Origin: Oxalobacteraceae sp. CFBP 8761
GTDB lineage: Bacteria; Pseudomonadota; Gammaproteobacteria; Burkholderiales; Burkholderiaceae_D
NCBI GenBank assembly: GCA_014841595.1
Contig: JACYUE010000001.1
Location: forward strand, 2,778,996-2,842,995
Length of the DNA: 64,000 nucleotides
Direction: 5' to 3'
Shown here: one piece after another, positions 37,743-45,924 of the stretch
How the letters are laid out: the number at the start of each line of letters is the position of its first letter
Numbering within the stretch: position 1 is the first letter of the stretch
Notes under the pieces: generated by a model
What the model was told of the DNA's origin: nothing
The model's input: the letters and a program-made list of their open reading frames with translations, nothing else
Database searches by the model: none
Translations under genes and position numbers: made by a program

Positions 37743-38531
37743 ATGCGGCTTCCTTCCATCCTGATGCTCGCGATGCTGGTCGGTGTCAACGTCAGCGCCA
37801 GCGCAGCCGAGACGCGGCCGGACAGCCCGGAGTCCATCCACATCAACGCAATCCGCAAGCCGGAAGTGCGCAAGTACACGGCGATCGTCGCGGGCCTGGA
37901 CGCCTTCGAGCGCCATCACCGCATGGCACCAAACGCCGAGGCATTGCGCTTCCGGGTCGAGCGGCGCGCCTGGACCGACAAGACGCGCAAGCCGGGTGAG
38001 GCGCCAATGGCGCTGCGCCTGGAAGGGAGGGATGGCTTCTTGCTGCCACTGACCCTGAACGATGCGCTGGAGACAATCGTGCCGCGCAGCAGCGCCGCTT
38101 CGGCGGCGGACAGCGAACTGGTGCTCAATCGCAAGCGACGCATGTATCGTGTGACGCCGCTGGTGCGATCGCCTGGCCTGCCAGAGAACGTGCGGCGCCT
38201 TGGCGACCTGCGGCTTGAATGCCACGTAATGGTCGCGATCGGCAAGGAGGAGCTCGGCCTGATGCGCACGCTGTTCGTCAACAGCGTGCTGCTGACGCCC
38301 AACTGGTGCAACTTCTTCAATGCCGAGCGTGAGGGTTTTCAATTCGACACCCCAGCGACCCTTGCGCGTGCCACCTTGCGTGAAGGGGATCGCACGAAAG
38401 ATCTGCCGGTCGAGGAGCGCAATTTCCGCGTCGCTCTGAATGACCCGGACTGGAGCGACGAAGCGATGATCGAACTGGCGTTCGAGCCGGTTACTGGAAC
38501 TGCTGGCGAAACGCCTCGAACTGGCCCTTGA
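37743..38531 (+). CDS. Hypothetical secreted protein, last gene of the GntR/ABC operon
   Basis: About 262 residues with a signal peptide (cleavage after SASA-A at about residue 21). I do not recognise the family. The mature protein is mixed alpha/beta with two cysteines (LECHVM and NWCNFF). It begins 5 nt after the permease stop; a GTG at 37740 with GAGGG 6 nt upstream is the likelier initiator by ribosome spacing. Its last 41 nt overlap the end of the convergent DUF480 gene. Operon position suggests an envelope role connected with the transporter. Confidence 0.68.
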   Translation: MRLPSILMLAMLVGVNVSASAAETRPDSPESIHINAIRKPEVRKYTAIVAGLDAFERHHRMAPNAEALRFRVERRAWTDKTRKPGEAPMALRLEGRDGFLLPLTLNDALETIVPRSSAASAADSELVLNRKRRMYRVTPLVRSPGLPENVRRLGDLRLECHVMVAIGKEELGLMRTLFVNSVLLTPNWCNFFNAEREGFQFDTPATLARATLREGDRTKDLPVEERNFRVALNDPDWSDEAMIELAFEPVTGTAGETPRTGP

Positions 38532-39156
38532 GGTCTTCCATCTCGCCGCGCAGCGCGGCGACTTCTTCTTCGAGCTGCGCGATGCGACCACCCTGGGTCA
38601 GGTTGCTCGCGCTGCTGGACGTCTGCTCGCTGCCCGCGACGATGGTGATCTCACCACCCAGCAGCTGGCCATAACGCGATTCCTTGGTGCCCGGCGCGCG
38701 CTCGAGTTTCACGACCAGCGGCGGGTATTTGTCGATCAAAAATTGCAGCGCCGTTTCGACATCGGCCACGGTCTTAAATTCGTGCAGGCGCCCGCTGCGG
38801 GTGCGGATCTCGCCGGCGGTCTGCAGGCCACGCAGCATCAGGATCGTGAGCACGGCCAGCTTGTCCTGCTCGAGCGTCCACTTGATGCGCATGCGGTGCT
38901 CGTACTTGACGACGCGCGCACCGGCCTGCGAAATGGCGTTCACGAGCTTGCGCTCGGCCAGGCGCTGCAGCGTATCGAGCACGACCGCTTCGCTGATCTG
39001 CATGACCGGATCGCGGCTTGACAACTGGTTGCAGCCATTGACGATCGCATTGAGCGACATCGGATAATTATCGGGCGTCAGACCTTCTTTTTCGGCCAGT
39101 ACGGCCAGCACACGCAGCTCGACCGGATCGAGTACCGCCACCATTTCATTCGTCAT
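38491..39156 (-). CDS. DUF480 (YceH) family protein
   Basis: 221 residues containing two winged-helix-like halves. LDPVELRVLAVLAEKEGLTPDNYPMSLNAIVNGCNQLSSR is the family signature, and LTILMLRGLQTAGEIRTRSGRLHEF opens the second half. A coiled-coil tail (IAQLEEEVAALRGEMEDLKGQF) ends the protein. The family is widespread in proteobacteria; its function is not established, though the fold suggests nucleic-acid binding. The ATG at 39156 has AAGGAA at about 5 nt. Confidence 0.92.
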   Translation of the reverse strand: MTNEMVAVLDPVELRVLAVLAEKEGLTPDNYPMSLNAIVNGCNQLSSRDPVMQISEAVVLDTLQRLAERKLVNAISQAGARVVKYEHRMRIKWTLEQDKLAVLTILMLRGLQTAGEIRTRSGRLHEFKTVADVETALQFLIDKYPPLVVKLERAPGTKESRYGQLLGGEITIVAGSEQTSSSASNLTQGGRIAQLEEEVAALRGEMEDLKGQFEAFRQQFQ

Positions 39157-39342
39157 GCGTTTCCTTGTTATGCCAAACGGTTCAGTTGTTCGAAGCGAGT
39201 TTACCACCGTCGTTGGCGCAGGATGGCCTGGCGTGTTTCGTCGCCGGTTCGGGAAGAGCGTTGCTGGGTGGGGATTTGGTGCTGCGGAGGGATGAAACTG
39301 CCCGGATTGCCGCGAGCGCAGCCATCCGGGCATGAAGAACAA

Positions 39343-40086
39343 TCAGCTGTCGCGGCCAATACGCTGGCGGCGTGCTTCATACAGGCAGACGCCCGAGGCC
39401 ACTGACACGTTCAGGCTTTCGACCGAACCGAACATCGGGATGCTGACCAGCACATCGCAGGTCTCGCGCGTCAGGCGGCGCATGCCCTCGCCTTCCGAAC
39501 CCATGACCAGCGCGGCCGGGCCCGAGAAGTCGGCTTCGTACAGACCCTTGTCGGCGTCGTCCGTGGTGCCGATCAGGAGAATGTCGCGCTCCTTCAGCTC
39601 GCGCATCGTGCGCGCCAGGTTGGTCACCGTGATGTACGGGACCGTCTCGGCGGCGCCGCTGGCGACCTTGGCGGCGGTGGCGTTCAGGCCGACCGCACGA
39701 TCCTTCGGCACGATGACCGCGTGCGCGCCGACACCGTCGGCCACGCGCAGGCAGGCGCCCAGGTTGTGCGGATCGGTGATGCCGTCCAGGATCAGCAGCA
39801 ATGGCGGACCTTCGATGGCGTCCAGCAGCTCATCGAGATTGCGCGCCAGCGCGAGCTGGCTGGCAAACGCGATCACGCCCTGGTGACGGCGGGTGCCGGT
39901 GATCTTGTCAAGGCGCGCTGCCTCGACGGGCATCACGCGCACGCCGGCTGCCTTGGCGTGGGCGATCAGGTCCTTCATGCGGCCGTCGTTGCGCTCGGCA
40001 TCGACGAAGATTTCTTCCACCGACTGGGCCTCGTGACGTAGTCGCGAAGTCACGGCGTGGAAGCCGAACATCATTTTATTTTTCAT
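39343..40086 (-). CDS. rlmB: 23S rRNA (guanosine-2'-O)-methyltransferase
   Basis: SPOUT methyltransferase that 2'-O-methylates G2251 in the 23S rRNA peptidyl-transferase loop. 247 residues: N-terminal substrate domain ([12 protein letters not shown]), then the SpoU knot with [50 protein letters not shown] and [23 protein letters not shown]. All three conserved motifs are complete. It lies 28 nt downstream of rnr, so the two are probably one transcript. Confidence 0.95.
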   Translation of the reverse strand: MKNKMMFGFHAVTSRLRHEAQSVEEIFVDAERNDGRMKDLIAHAKAAGVRVMPVEAARLDKITGTRRHQGVIAFASQLALARNLDELLDAIEGPPLLLILDGITDPHNLGACLRVADGVGAHAVIVPKDRAVGLNATAAKVASGAAETVPYITVTNLARTMRELKERDILLIGTTDDADKGLYEADFSGPAALVMGSEGEGMRRLTRETCDVLVSIPMFGSVESLNVSVASGVCLYEARRQRIGRDS

Positions 40087-40114
40087 TTGCTACTTTTCAA
40101 ATACTTTCAGGGAC

Positions 40115-43100
40115 TTACTTCTTGCTGGTTTTGGCTGCGGTCTTTGCTGCGGTCTTCACTGCGGTCTTGGCCGGAGCCTTGACAGCCTTCGGCGCAGCCG
40201 GCTCAGCGACAGCCTTGGCTGCGGGCTTGCGTGGGGCAGCTGCCGCCTTCTTGGCCGGTGCTTTGGCTGCGACTGGTTCGGCCGGGGCCTTGCTTGCTGC
40301 TGCCTTGGCTGGCGCTTTGACTGCTGCGGCCTTGGCTGGAGCCTTGACTGCCGCTGCCTTGACCGGCGCCTTGACAGCAACGGTTTCGACCGGCGCCTTG
40401 ACTGCGACTGACTTGGCTGGCGCCTTGACTGCTGCCTTTTTCGCTGGCGCCTTGACCGCTGCTGCTTTGGCCGGCACGTCGACTGCTGCTGCGGCGACTG
40501 GCGCTTTCACGGCAGCCGTCTTGGCAGCAGCTTTTTTGGCTGGCGCCTTGACCGCTGGCGCTGCCACGACTGGTGCAGCTGCAGCTGGAGCCGCAACGGC
40601 TGGCGCTTTCGCGACAGCTTTCTTTGCTGCAGTTTTCACTGGCTTGGCGTCGGCAACCGGCGCTGGCGCAGGGGCTGGTGCAGCCGCGACCACGTCGTTG
40701 ACGACGGCCTTGGCTGCACGTGGCTTGCGCGCTGGCACTGGGGCCGCGATTGCTTCGGCAGGCTTTGGCGGCGCGACCGGTGCTGGTGCTGGTGCAACCG
40801 GTGCTGGTGCTGGTGCTGCAACAGGCGCTGGTTTCTGCGCCTGCACTGGCGCTGGTGCCGGCTTTGATGCTTGCACTGGTGCCTGCGGCGTCGCTGTCGT
40901 CATTGGCGCCGCTGCTGCTGCCGCGGCGCGCTCGGCTGCCTTGGCCTTCTGACGGGCTTTGCGCGATTTCGGCTTGGCCTGTTGCGGCTCGATGCCATCC
41001 TGACCAAGCGGACGCGCAATCTCGAGTGGCGACTGCTGTGGACGACCTTGCTCGTTATTGCCGCCGTTGTTGCCTGGCTTCGGACCACGCGAACGACCAC
41101 CGCGCGAACGCTTGCCGTTGCCACCGTTGCCACCGTTGCTATTGCCGTTGCCGTTGTTGTTGCCGTTACCACCGCCATTATTGTTGCCACCGCCATTGTT
41201 CTGACGACCATCGTTCGTGCGTGGCTCGTTGCTGCGCTGTTCCTTGTTGCGGCCGCCCTGATTGCGCTCGCGGCCGGCATCGTCACCCGACGACTCGGCG
41301 CCCGGCGCGGACGCCAGCGTCAGGTCGATCTTGCGCGATTCCAGGTCGACGCGTGCGACCTTGACGGTCACCTTGTCGGTCAAGCCATAGCTCTGGCCCG
41401 TACGCTCGCCGCGCAGCACATGGCGCGCTTCGTCGTACTGGAAGTAATCGGCGCCCAGTTCGGTAACGTGCACCAGGCCTTCGACGAACAGCTCATCGAG
41501 CTGCACGAAGATGCCGAAGGTGGTTACGCCAGCGATGGTGCCGGTGTACTCTTCGCCGATCTTGTCCTGCATGAAGAAGCACTTGAGCCAGTTCTCGACG
41601 TCGCGCGACGCTTCGTCAGCGCGGCGTTCGTTCGCCGAGCAGTGCACGCCCAGGGCGTCCCAGATGGTCAGGTCTTTTTCGTTCTTCGGCGCCTTGCCGT
41701 CCGCCTTGTCTTTCGCGGCCTGCTTGCGGGCCGAGTTCGACTGCGTCGTGTTCAGCTTGGCCAGGTCGATGCCTTTCGGCTCGTACTTCTTGCCAAGCAG
41801 GATCGCCTTGATCGCGCGGTGCGTCAGCAGATCGGGATAGCGGCGAATCGGGCTGGTGAAGTGCGCGTACGCCTCGAACGCCAGGCCGAAGTGGCCGACG
41901 TTGTCCGGGCTGTAGACGGCCTGCTGCATCGAGCGCAGCATCATCGTCTGCAGCAGTTGCGCATCCGGCCGCTCCTTGATCTGCTGCATCACGGCAGCGT
42001 AGTCGCGCGCGCTCGGCTTGTTGCCGCCGGCCAGATTCAGGCCGACCTGCTTGAGGAAGGTGCGAAGCTGGTTCAGCTTTTCTTCGGTCGGCGTCGCGTG
42101 AATGCGGAACGTGCCCGGGTGCTTGTGGCGCAGCAGGAAATCAGCGGCGCACACGTTGGCCGACAACATGCACTCTTCGATCAGGCGGTGCGCATCGTTG
42201 CGGGTACGCGGGATGATCTTCTCGATCTTGCCCAGCGCGTTGCAGACGATATACGTTTCGGTGGTTTCGAAGTCGATCGCACCGCGCTCCTGGCGCGCCT
42301 TGAGCAGCGCGCGGAACACCTGGTTCAGGTGCTGCAGGTGCGGCACGATGCCTGGACGCTTCTTGGCTTGCTCACCGTTGGCGTCAGCCAGGATGTCGGC
42401 CACTTCGTTATAGGTCATGCGCGCAGCCGAGTGCATCACGGCCGGGTAGAACTGGTACGCAGTGACTTCGCCATCCTGCGACACCACCATGTCGCACACC
42501 AGCGTGCAACGGTCGACCGCCGGATTCAGCGAGCACAGGCCGTTCGACAGTTTCTCGGGCAGCATCGGGATCACGCGGCGCGGGAAGTAGACCGAGGTCG
42601 AGCGTTCGATCGCGTCGGCGTCGAGCGCCTCGTTCGGCTTGACGTAATGGCTGACGTCGGCAATCGCGACCAGCAGGCGGAAACTGTTCACGCCCTTGAT
42701 CGTCACCGGTTCGCAGTAGACGGCATCGTCGAAGTCGCGTGCGTCTTCGCCGTCGATCGTCACCAGTGGCACGTCGCGCAGATCCACGCGGTTGGCCAGG
42801 TCGGCATCGATGACTTCGTTCGGCAGGCGCGCGGCCTGCTTGAGCGCAGCCGGCGAGAAGATGTGCGGGACACCGAACTTGCGCACGGCGATTTCGATTT
42901 CCATGCCCGGGTCATCGAGCTCACCGAGCACTTCGACGATGCGGCCGGTCGGCTTCTGGAAGCGGCCAGGCTGCTCCAGCAGTTCGACACTGACGATCTG
43001 CCCTGCACGGGCATTGCCGGTCGGGCCGGTGACGATCACGTCCTGGGCGATGCGCTGGTCTTCGGGCGAGACGATCCATGCGTCCTCTTCATTGAGCAGG

Positions 43101-43570
43101 CGCCCGATGATGTGCGTGTTCGCGCGCTGGACGACTTCGACGATCGAGCCTTCCGGACGGCCGCGGCGGTCCATGCCCGTCACGCGCGCCATGACGCGGT
43201 CGCCGTGCAGCACTTTCTGCATTTCGCGGTCGGACAGGAACAAGTCGGGACCCGGTTCATCGGGAATCACGAAGCCAAAACCGTCGCGATGCGCGCTGAC
43301 CTTGCCGGCCACGAAGGCGGAATGATCAGCCAGCATATAGGTACCGCTGCGGTCGGAACGGATCTGGCCGTCACGCTCCATCGCGTTCAGGCGGCGGCCG
43401 AGGACTTCCTGCGCTGCGGGCTGAACATCAAGGGCATGTGCCAGGGCGGCTGCATCGAGCGATTCAGCGGCGTCGCGGAAGACAGCGAGGATTTCCTCGC
43501 GGCTTGGAATGGTATGAGTAGGTTGCTTCAAATCGATTCTTTTTTCTTTGGCCAGTAGAGCGCCGCACAT
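40115..43570 (-). CDS. rnr: Ribonuclease R with a very long low-complexity tail
   Basis: Processive 3'-5' exoribonuclease for structured RNA and rRNA quality control. About 1151 residues against roughly 800 in most relatives. An N-terminal winged helix and cold-shock domains lead to the RNB catalytic domain (DGEDARDFDDAV near 277 with metal-binding Asp residues; PRRVIPMLPEKLSNGLCSL). The S1 domain ends near residue 750. Beyond it lie an Asn/Gly-rich stretch with RGGRSRG (about 765-840) and about 290 residues of Ala/Lys/Pro KAPAK-type repeats like histone H1. The start is uncertain: ATG at 43570 has no ribosome site and a TTG before KQPTHTIPSREE is an alternative. Confidence 0.93.
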   Translation of the reverse strand: MCGALLAKEKRIDLKQPTHTIPSREEILAVFRDAAESLDAAALAHALDVQPAAQEVLGRRLNAMERDGQIRSDRSGTYMLADHSAFVAGKVSAHRDGFGFVIPDEPGPDLFLSDREMQKVLHGDRVMARVTGMDRRGRPEGSIVEVVQRANTHIIGRLLNEEDAWIVSPEDQRIAQDVIVTGPTGNARAGQIVSVELLEQPGRFQKPTGRIVEVLGELDDPGMEIEIAVRKFGVPHIFSPAALKQAARLPNEVIDADLANRVDLRDVPLVTIDGEDARDFDDAVYCEPVTIKGVNSFRLLVAIADVSHYVKPNEALDADAIERSTSVYFPRRVIPMLPEKLSNGLCSLNPAVDRCTLVCDMVVSQDGEVTAYQFYPAVMHSAARMTYNEVADILADANGEQAKKRPGIVPHLQHLNQVFRALLKARQERGAIDFETTETYIVCNALGKIEKIIPRTRNDAHRLIEECMLSANVCAADFLLRHKHPGTFRIHATPTEEKLNQLRTFLKQVGLNLAGGNKPSARDYAAVMQQIKERPDAQLLQTMMLRSMQQAVYSPDNVGHFGLAFEAYAHFTSPIRRYPDLLTHRAIKAILLGKKYEPKGIDLAKLNTTQSNSARKQAAKDKADGKAPKNEKDLTIWDALGVHCSANERRADEASRDVENWLKCFFMQDKIGEEYTGTIAGVTTFGIFVQLDELFVEGLVHVTELGADYFQYDEARHVLRGERTGQSYGLTDKVTVKVARVDLESRKIDLTLASAPGAESSGDDAGRERNQGGRNKEQRSNEPRTNDGRQNNGGGNNNGGGNGNNNGNGNSNGGNGGNGKRSRGGRSRGPKPGNNGGNNEQGRPQQSPLEIARPLGQDGIEPQQAKPKSRKARQKAKAAERAAAAAAAPMTTATPQAPVQASKPAPAPVQAQKPAPVAAPAPAPVAPAPAPVAPPKPAEAIAAPVPARKPRAAKAVVNDVVAAAPAPAPAPVADAKPVKTAAKKAVAKAPAVAAPAAAAPVVAAPAVKAPAKKAAAKTAAVKAPVAAAAVDVPAKAAAVKAPAKKAAVKAPAKSVAVKAPVETVAVKAPVKAAAVKAPAKAAAVKAPAKAAASKAPAEPVAAKAPAKKAAAAPRKPAAKAVAEPAAPKAVKAPAKTAVKTAAKTAAKTSKK
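40118..41000 (-). repeat. KAPAK-type repeat tract encoding the RNase R tail
   Basis: Degenerate short repeats (units encoding KAPAKAAAV and variants) rich in GCC/AAG codons. The upper part is also Pro/Ala-rich (PAPVQAQKPAPV). Such tracts expand and contract by slippage, so length is expected to vary between strains. Confidence 0.8.
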
Positions 43571-43928
43571 CACATAAGGGCGGCAGCGTGGTTAATTGAC
43601 ACCATGACAGGCGTAGTGTAACGGAGGTCTATCCGATTCGCCTAACATGATGTGCGCCAACGACCTGCGCCCGTCACGGGATGCATGCGCGGAAAGCCTG
43701 CGCGGGGTACTTGCACGTGAGTCCTTGTCGAGAACTTCACCTTGGGTCTTTGACTATTGAAAATGATCCGCTATAATCTCGCTCTCTTCAGCAACGGCGA
43801 CAACGCCGGGGCGATGAAAAGCAGTGGTAGCAGAGGATGTTTGATGCGCCGGTCAGCGATGTTTCACGAATAGTTGATCTGGCGGAAAATGACAAACCCT
43901 GCTATTGTAGCAGAGATGTTCTTGCAGT
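43571..43928 (+). promoter_or_regulatory. Promoter region of the tRNA-Leu cluster
   Basis: 358 bp without a protein gene. TTGACT (43750-43755), 16-bp spacer and TATAAT (43772-43777) form an almost perfect sigma-70 promoter reading toward the tRNAs, followed by a leader of about 145 nt. A small hairpin CTGCTA-TTG-TAGCAG lies just before the first tRNA (about 43901-43915). No other feature is evident. Confidence 0.75.
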
Positions 43929-44013
43929 GCCCACGTGGCGGAATTGGTAGACGCGCATGGTTCAGGTCCATGTGCCGCGAGGTGTGGGGGTTCGAGTCCC
44001 TCCGTGGGCACCA
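43929..44013 (+). tRNA. tRNA-Leu(CAG), copy 1
   Basis: 85 nt with encoded CCA. The acceptor pairs GCCCACG with CGTGGGC, the anticodon loop TTCAGGT reads CAG (codon CUG), and a long variable arm is present. It differs from the other three copies by one base in the variable-arm region (GCCGCGAGG against GCCGCAAGG). Confidence 0.96.
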
Positions 44014-44050
44014 AAAAGTTCATCGGTTGTAAAGTTCGTGTAGTTGCAGT

Positions 44051-44135
44051 GCCCACGTGGCGGAATTGGTAGACGCGCATGGTTCAGGTCCATGTGCCGC
44101 AAGGTGTGGGGGTTCGAGTCCCTCCGTGGGCACCA
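44051..44135 (+). tRNA. tRNA-Leu(CAG), copy 2
   Basis: 85 nt, identical to copies 3 and 4. Separated from copy 1 by 37 nt of unrelated spacer apart from a shared GCAGT just before the gene. Confidence 0.96.
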
Positions 44136-44191
44136 AAGGTCTCAAGTAGTATGCAAGGTAGCAAGCAGTATCGTTGTTGAGTAGTCCCAGT

Positions 44192-44276
44192 GCCCACGTG
44201 GCGGAATTGGTAGACGCGCATGGTTCAGGTCCATGTGCCGCAAGGTGTGGGGGTTCGAGTCCCTCCGTGGGCACCA
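44192..44276 (+). tRNA. tRNA-Leu(CAG), copy 3
   Basis: 85 nt, identical to copies 2 and 4, with a 56-nt spacer before it. The preceding bases read CCCAGT instead of GCAGT. Confidence 0.96.
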
Positions 44277-44328
44277 AAAGTCTATCTCGTAGTAAGCAGT
44301 CTGTAATATCGTTGTCAGCAGTTGCAGT

Positions 44329-44413
44329 GCCCACGTGGCGGAATTGGTAGACGCGCATGGTTCAGGTCCATGTGCCGCAAGGTGTGGGGGTTCGAGTCCC
44401 TCCGTGGGCACCA
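44329..44413 (+). tRNA. tRNA-Leu(CAG), copy 4
   Basis: 85 nt, identical to copies 2 and 3, with a 52-nt spacer before it. Last of the array; a terminator follows 33 nt later. Confidence 0.96.
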
Positions 44414-44446
44414 AAAAATGTAGTGAGTTTGTGGACCCCGTGTCCC

Positions 44447-44488
44447 GCAAAACGCCGTGGCCTTTGAAACAGGGTTACGGCGTTTTGC
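44447..44488. terminator. Bidirectional terminator between the tRNA-Leu array and cueR
   Basis: 12-bp stem GCAAAACGCCGT (44447-44458) / ACGGCGTTTTGC (44477-44488) with an 18-nt loop, T-rich on both strands. It serves the tRNA array on plus and cueR (stop at 44514) on minus. Confidence 0.8.
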
Positions 44489-44513
44489 GTTAACCCTTCC
44501 ATTTGCCGCAGTG

Positions 44514-44924
44514 TCAGTGCGTCGCCAGATCATCGAGGATCGGGCAGGCCGAGCGCGCATCGCCATGGCACGATGCTGCCAGGCTCACAAGCGTGCGGCG
44601 CATTGCCGCCATCTCCGCGATCTTGCGGTCCAGTTCCTCGATATGCGTCTGCGCCAGCGCGCGCACGTCGGCACTGGCCCGACCCTTGTCTTCCCACAGC
44701 GCCAGCAGGTTCCTGATCTGGTCCAGCGAAAAGCCCAGTGCCCGCCCGCGATGGATGAATTGCAGCACGCGCACCTCGCGCTCGTTGTAGAGGCGATAGC
44801 CGGCGCCGGTGCGGCGTGGCGCCGGCACCAGGCCGATCGATTCGTAATGGCGGATCATCTTGGCCGTGACGCCCGATGCGCGGGCGGCGTCGCCGATATT
44901 CATGCTCGATGGGGTCGCTTGCAC
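44514..44924 (-). CDS. cueR: MerR-family copper-responsive regulator
   Basis: 136 residues. MNIGDAARASGVTAKMIRHYESIGLVPAPRRTGAGYRLY is the MerR winged helix; a long dimerisation helix follows; and SCHGDARSACPIL contains the Cys-x7-Cys metal loop of CueR (Cu(I)/Ag(I)/Au(I) sensors). I prefer the GTG at 44924, which has GGAG at 6 nt and adds seven residues, over the ATG at 44903, which lacks a good site. A CueR-type operator lies in its own promoter and a matching one controls copA 44 kb away. It activates by untwisting the 19-bp spacer. Confidence 0.92.
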   Translation of the reverse strand: MQATPSSMNIGDAARASGVTAKMIRHYESIGLVPAPRRTGAGYRLYNEREVRVLQFIHRGRALGFSLDQIRNLLALWEDKGRASADVRALAQTHIEELDRKIAEMAAMRRTLVSLAASCHGDARSACPILDDLATH

Positions 44925-44952
44925 GGTGCACTCCGGTTGTCGTTCACGCACC

Positions 44953-44983
44953 AGCTTACACCTTCCCACGGTGGGAAGGACAA
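44953..44983 (-). promoter_or_regulatory. CueR-type promoter of cueR
   Basis: On minus, TTGTCC (44978-44983), a 19-bp spacer (44959-44977) and TAAGCT (44953-44958). The spacer region contains the perfect palindrome CCTTCCCAC-G-GTGGGAAGG (44961-44979), nearly the same as the copA operator. The start point would leave a leader of about 22 nt, unlike copA. Confidence 0.82.
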
Positions 44984-45018
44984 GTGCAGGCTTGACTTGC
45001 GCGCCGGAACGGCCGAGC

Positions 45019-45234
45019 ATGGGCGGCATGCAGATTCTTCGCTCTGCCGTCCTCGGGACGGTGCTCCTCGTCGTTATCTCTTCCAGCCTGGCTGCGCCGG
45101 CGCCGTATTACCAATGGCGCAGCAAGCTCACGGGCGCGCTGGCCTGTTCGCCGACGCCGCTGGGTGAAGGCTGGGTCAAGGCGACCGGCCCCTATCGTGA
45201 CGCGCGTTGCGAAAAACCCATCGTTGTTAAATAA
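45019..45234 (+). CDS. Small hypothetical secreted protein divergent from cueR
   Basis: 71 residues with a signal peptide (MQILRSAVLGTVLLVVISSSLA, cleavage before APAP). The mature part of about 45 residues has two cysteines (LACSPTP, DARCEKP) that may pair, and aromatic residues YYQWRSK at its start. Family not recognised. An ATG three codons later (45028) is equally possible. It shares the intergenic region with cueR, so a copper-related role is possible but unproven; the operator's geometry fits a promoter only in the cueR direction. Confidence 0.6.
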   Translation: MGGMQILRSAVLGTVLLVVISSSLAAPAPYYQWRSKLTGALACSPTPLGEGWVKATGPYRDARCEKPIVVK

Positions 45235-45307
45235 TGAATCCGGCAGACGTCGTTTGTCTGTCATTGTTCAGCTTTCAAAAACAGCTTACCCACTGAGGAG
45301 ACACCTT

Positions 45308-45871
45308 ATGTTTACCAGCCCGGAACAGTTTGCCAACGCCACGAAAACCCTGTTCGACCTGCAGATGCAGACCTTCAATGCGCTGGCCGGCAAGACCGTC
45401 AAGGGCGTCGAGCAGGTCGTCGCCCTGAACATGAACGCCATCAAGAGCACGATGGACAGCACGATGCAGGCGAGCCGTGACGTCGCCCAGGCCGGCAATC
45501 CAAAGGCCGCGTACGAGTCGCTCGCGGCGCGCATGCAGCCAGCCGCCGGCGTCACCAACGCGGCCGAGTACACGACGCAGTTGAAAGCCATCATCGACGA
45601 CATGCATAACGAGTTCCGCGGCGCGGCCGATGCGCACGCCGTCGAAGCGAAGAACACGTTGTCGGCGCTGATCTATGACGTCACGCAGAACGTCAAGCCG
45701 GGGTCCGAGAACGCGGTCCAGATCATGAAGGCGGCGATCGACAATGCCTTCAAGGGCTACGAGCAGGTAACGGCAGCCACGCGGCAGGCGGTGCAGACGG
45801 TCGAAGCGCAGTTCGAACGCGCCAGCACCATCGTCACACCGGGCGGCGGCAAGCAGGACAAACCCGAGTAA
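45308..45871 (+). CDS. phaP: Phasin family protein
   Basis: 187 residues, helical and amphipathic, of the granule-coat phasin family. PEQFANATKTLFDLQMQTFNALAGKTVKGVEQVVALNMNAIK is the diagnostic beginning. Phasins coat polyhydroxybutyrate granules, limit granule size and stabilise PHB. GAGGAGA lies 8-9 nt before the ATG. It is monocistronic, with a GC-rich terminator after it shared with the convergent tssA. Confidence 0.9.
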   Translation: MFTSPEQFANATKTLFDLQMQTFNALAGKTVKGVEQVVALNMNAIKSTMDSTMQASRDVAQAGNPKAAYESLAARMQPAAGVTNAAEYTTQLKAIIDDMHNEFRGAADAHAVEAKNTLSALIYDVTQNVKPGSENAVQIMKAAIDNAFKGYEQVTAATRQAVQTVEAQFERASTIVTPGGGKQDKPE

Positions 45872-45896
45872 GCGCAGGTAAGTCCCCCCGCCAACA

Positions 45897-45924
45897 ACCC
45901 GGCCCCTCAGGGCGCCGGGTGTTT
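45897..45924. terminator. Hairpin terminator between phasin and tssA genes
   Basis: ACCCGGC (45897-45903) pairs with GCCGGGT (45914-45920), extended by an inner CCC/GGG pair, and GTTT follows on plus. It covers the tssA stop codon at 45907-45909. Confidence 0.65.

Noticed and set aside
40871..43558. An 895-codon frame antisense to rnr
   Set aside because: It depends on the RNase R coding sequence and shows no independent signal.
43929..44413. CRISPR-like array of 85-bp repeats
   Set aside because: Each repeat folds as a complete tRNA-Leu with anticodon CAG and encoded CCA; spacers are unequal and there are no cas genes.
43853..44566. Overlapping minus-strand ORFs through the tRNA array
   Set aside because: Translations of tRNA genes (repeating LVPTEGLEPPHLAAHG); not proteins.
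44953..45018. CueR activation of the small secreted protein on the plus strand
   Set aside because: In that direction the 19-bp spacer would be followed by CAAGTG, which is no usable -10; only the cueR direction has both hexamers.
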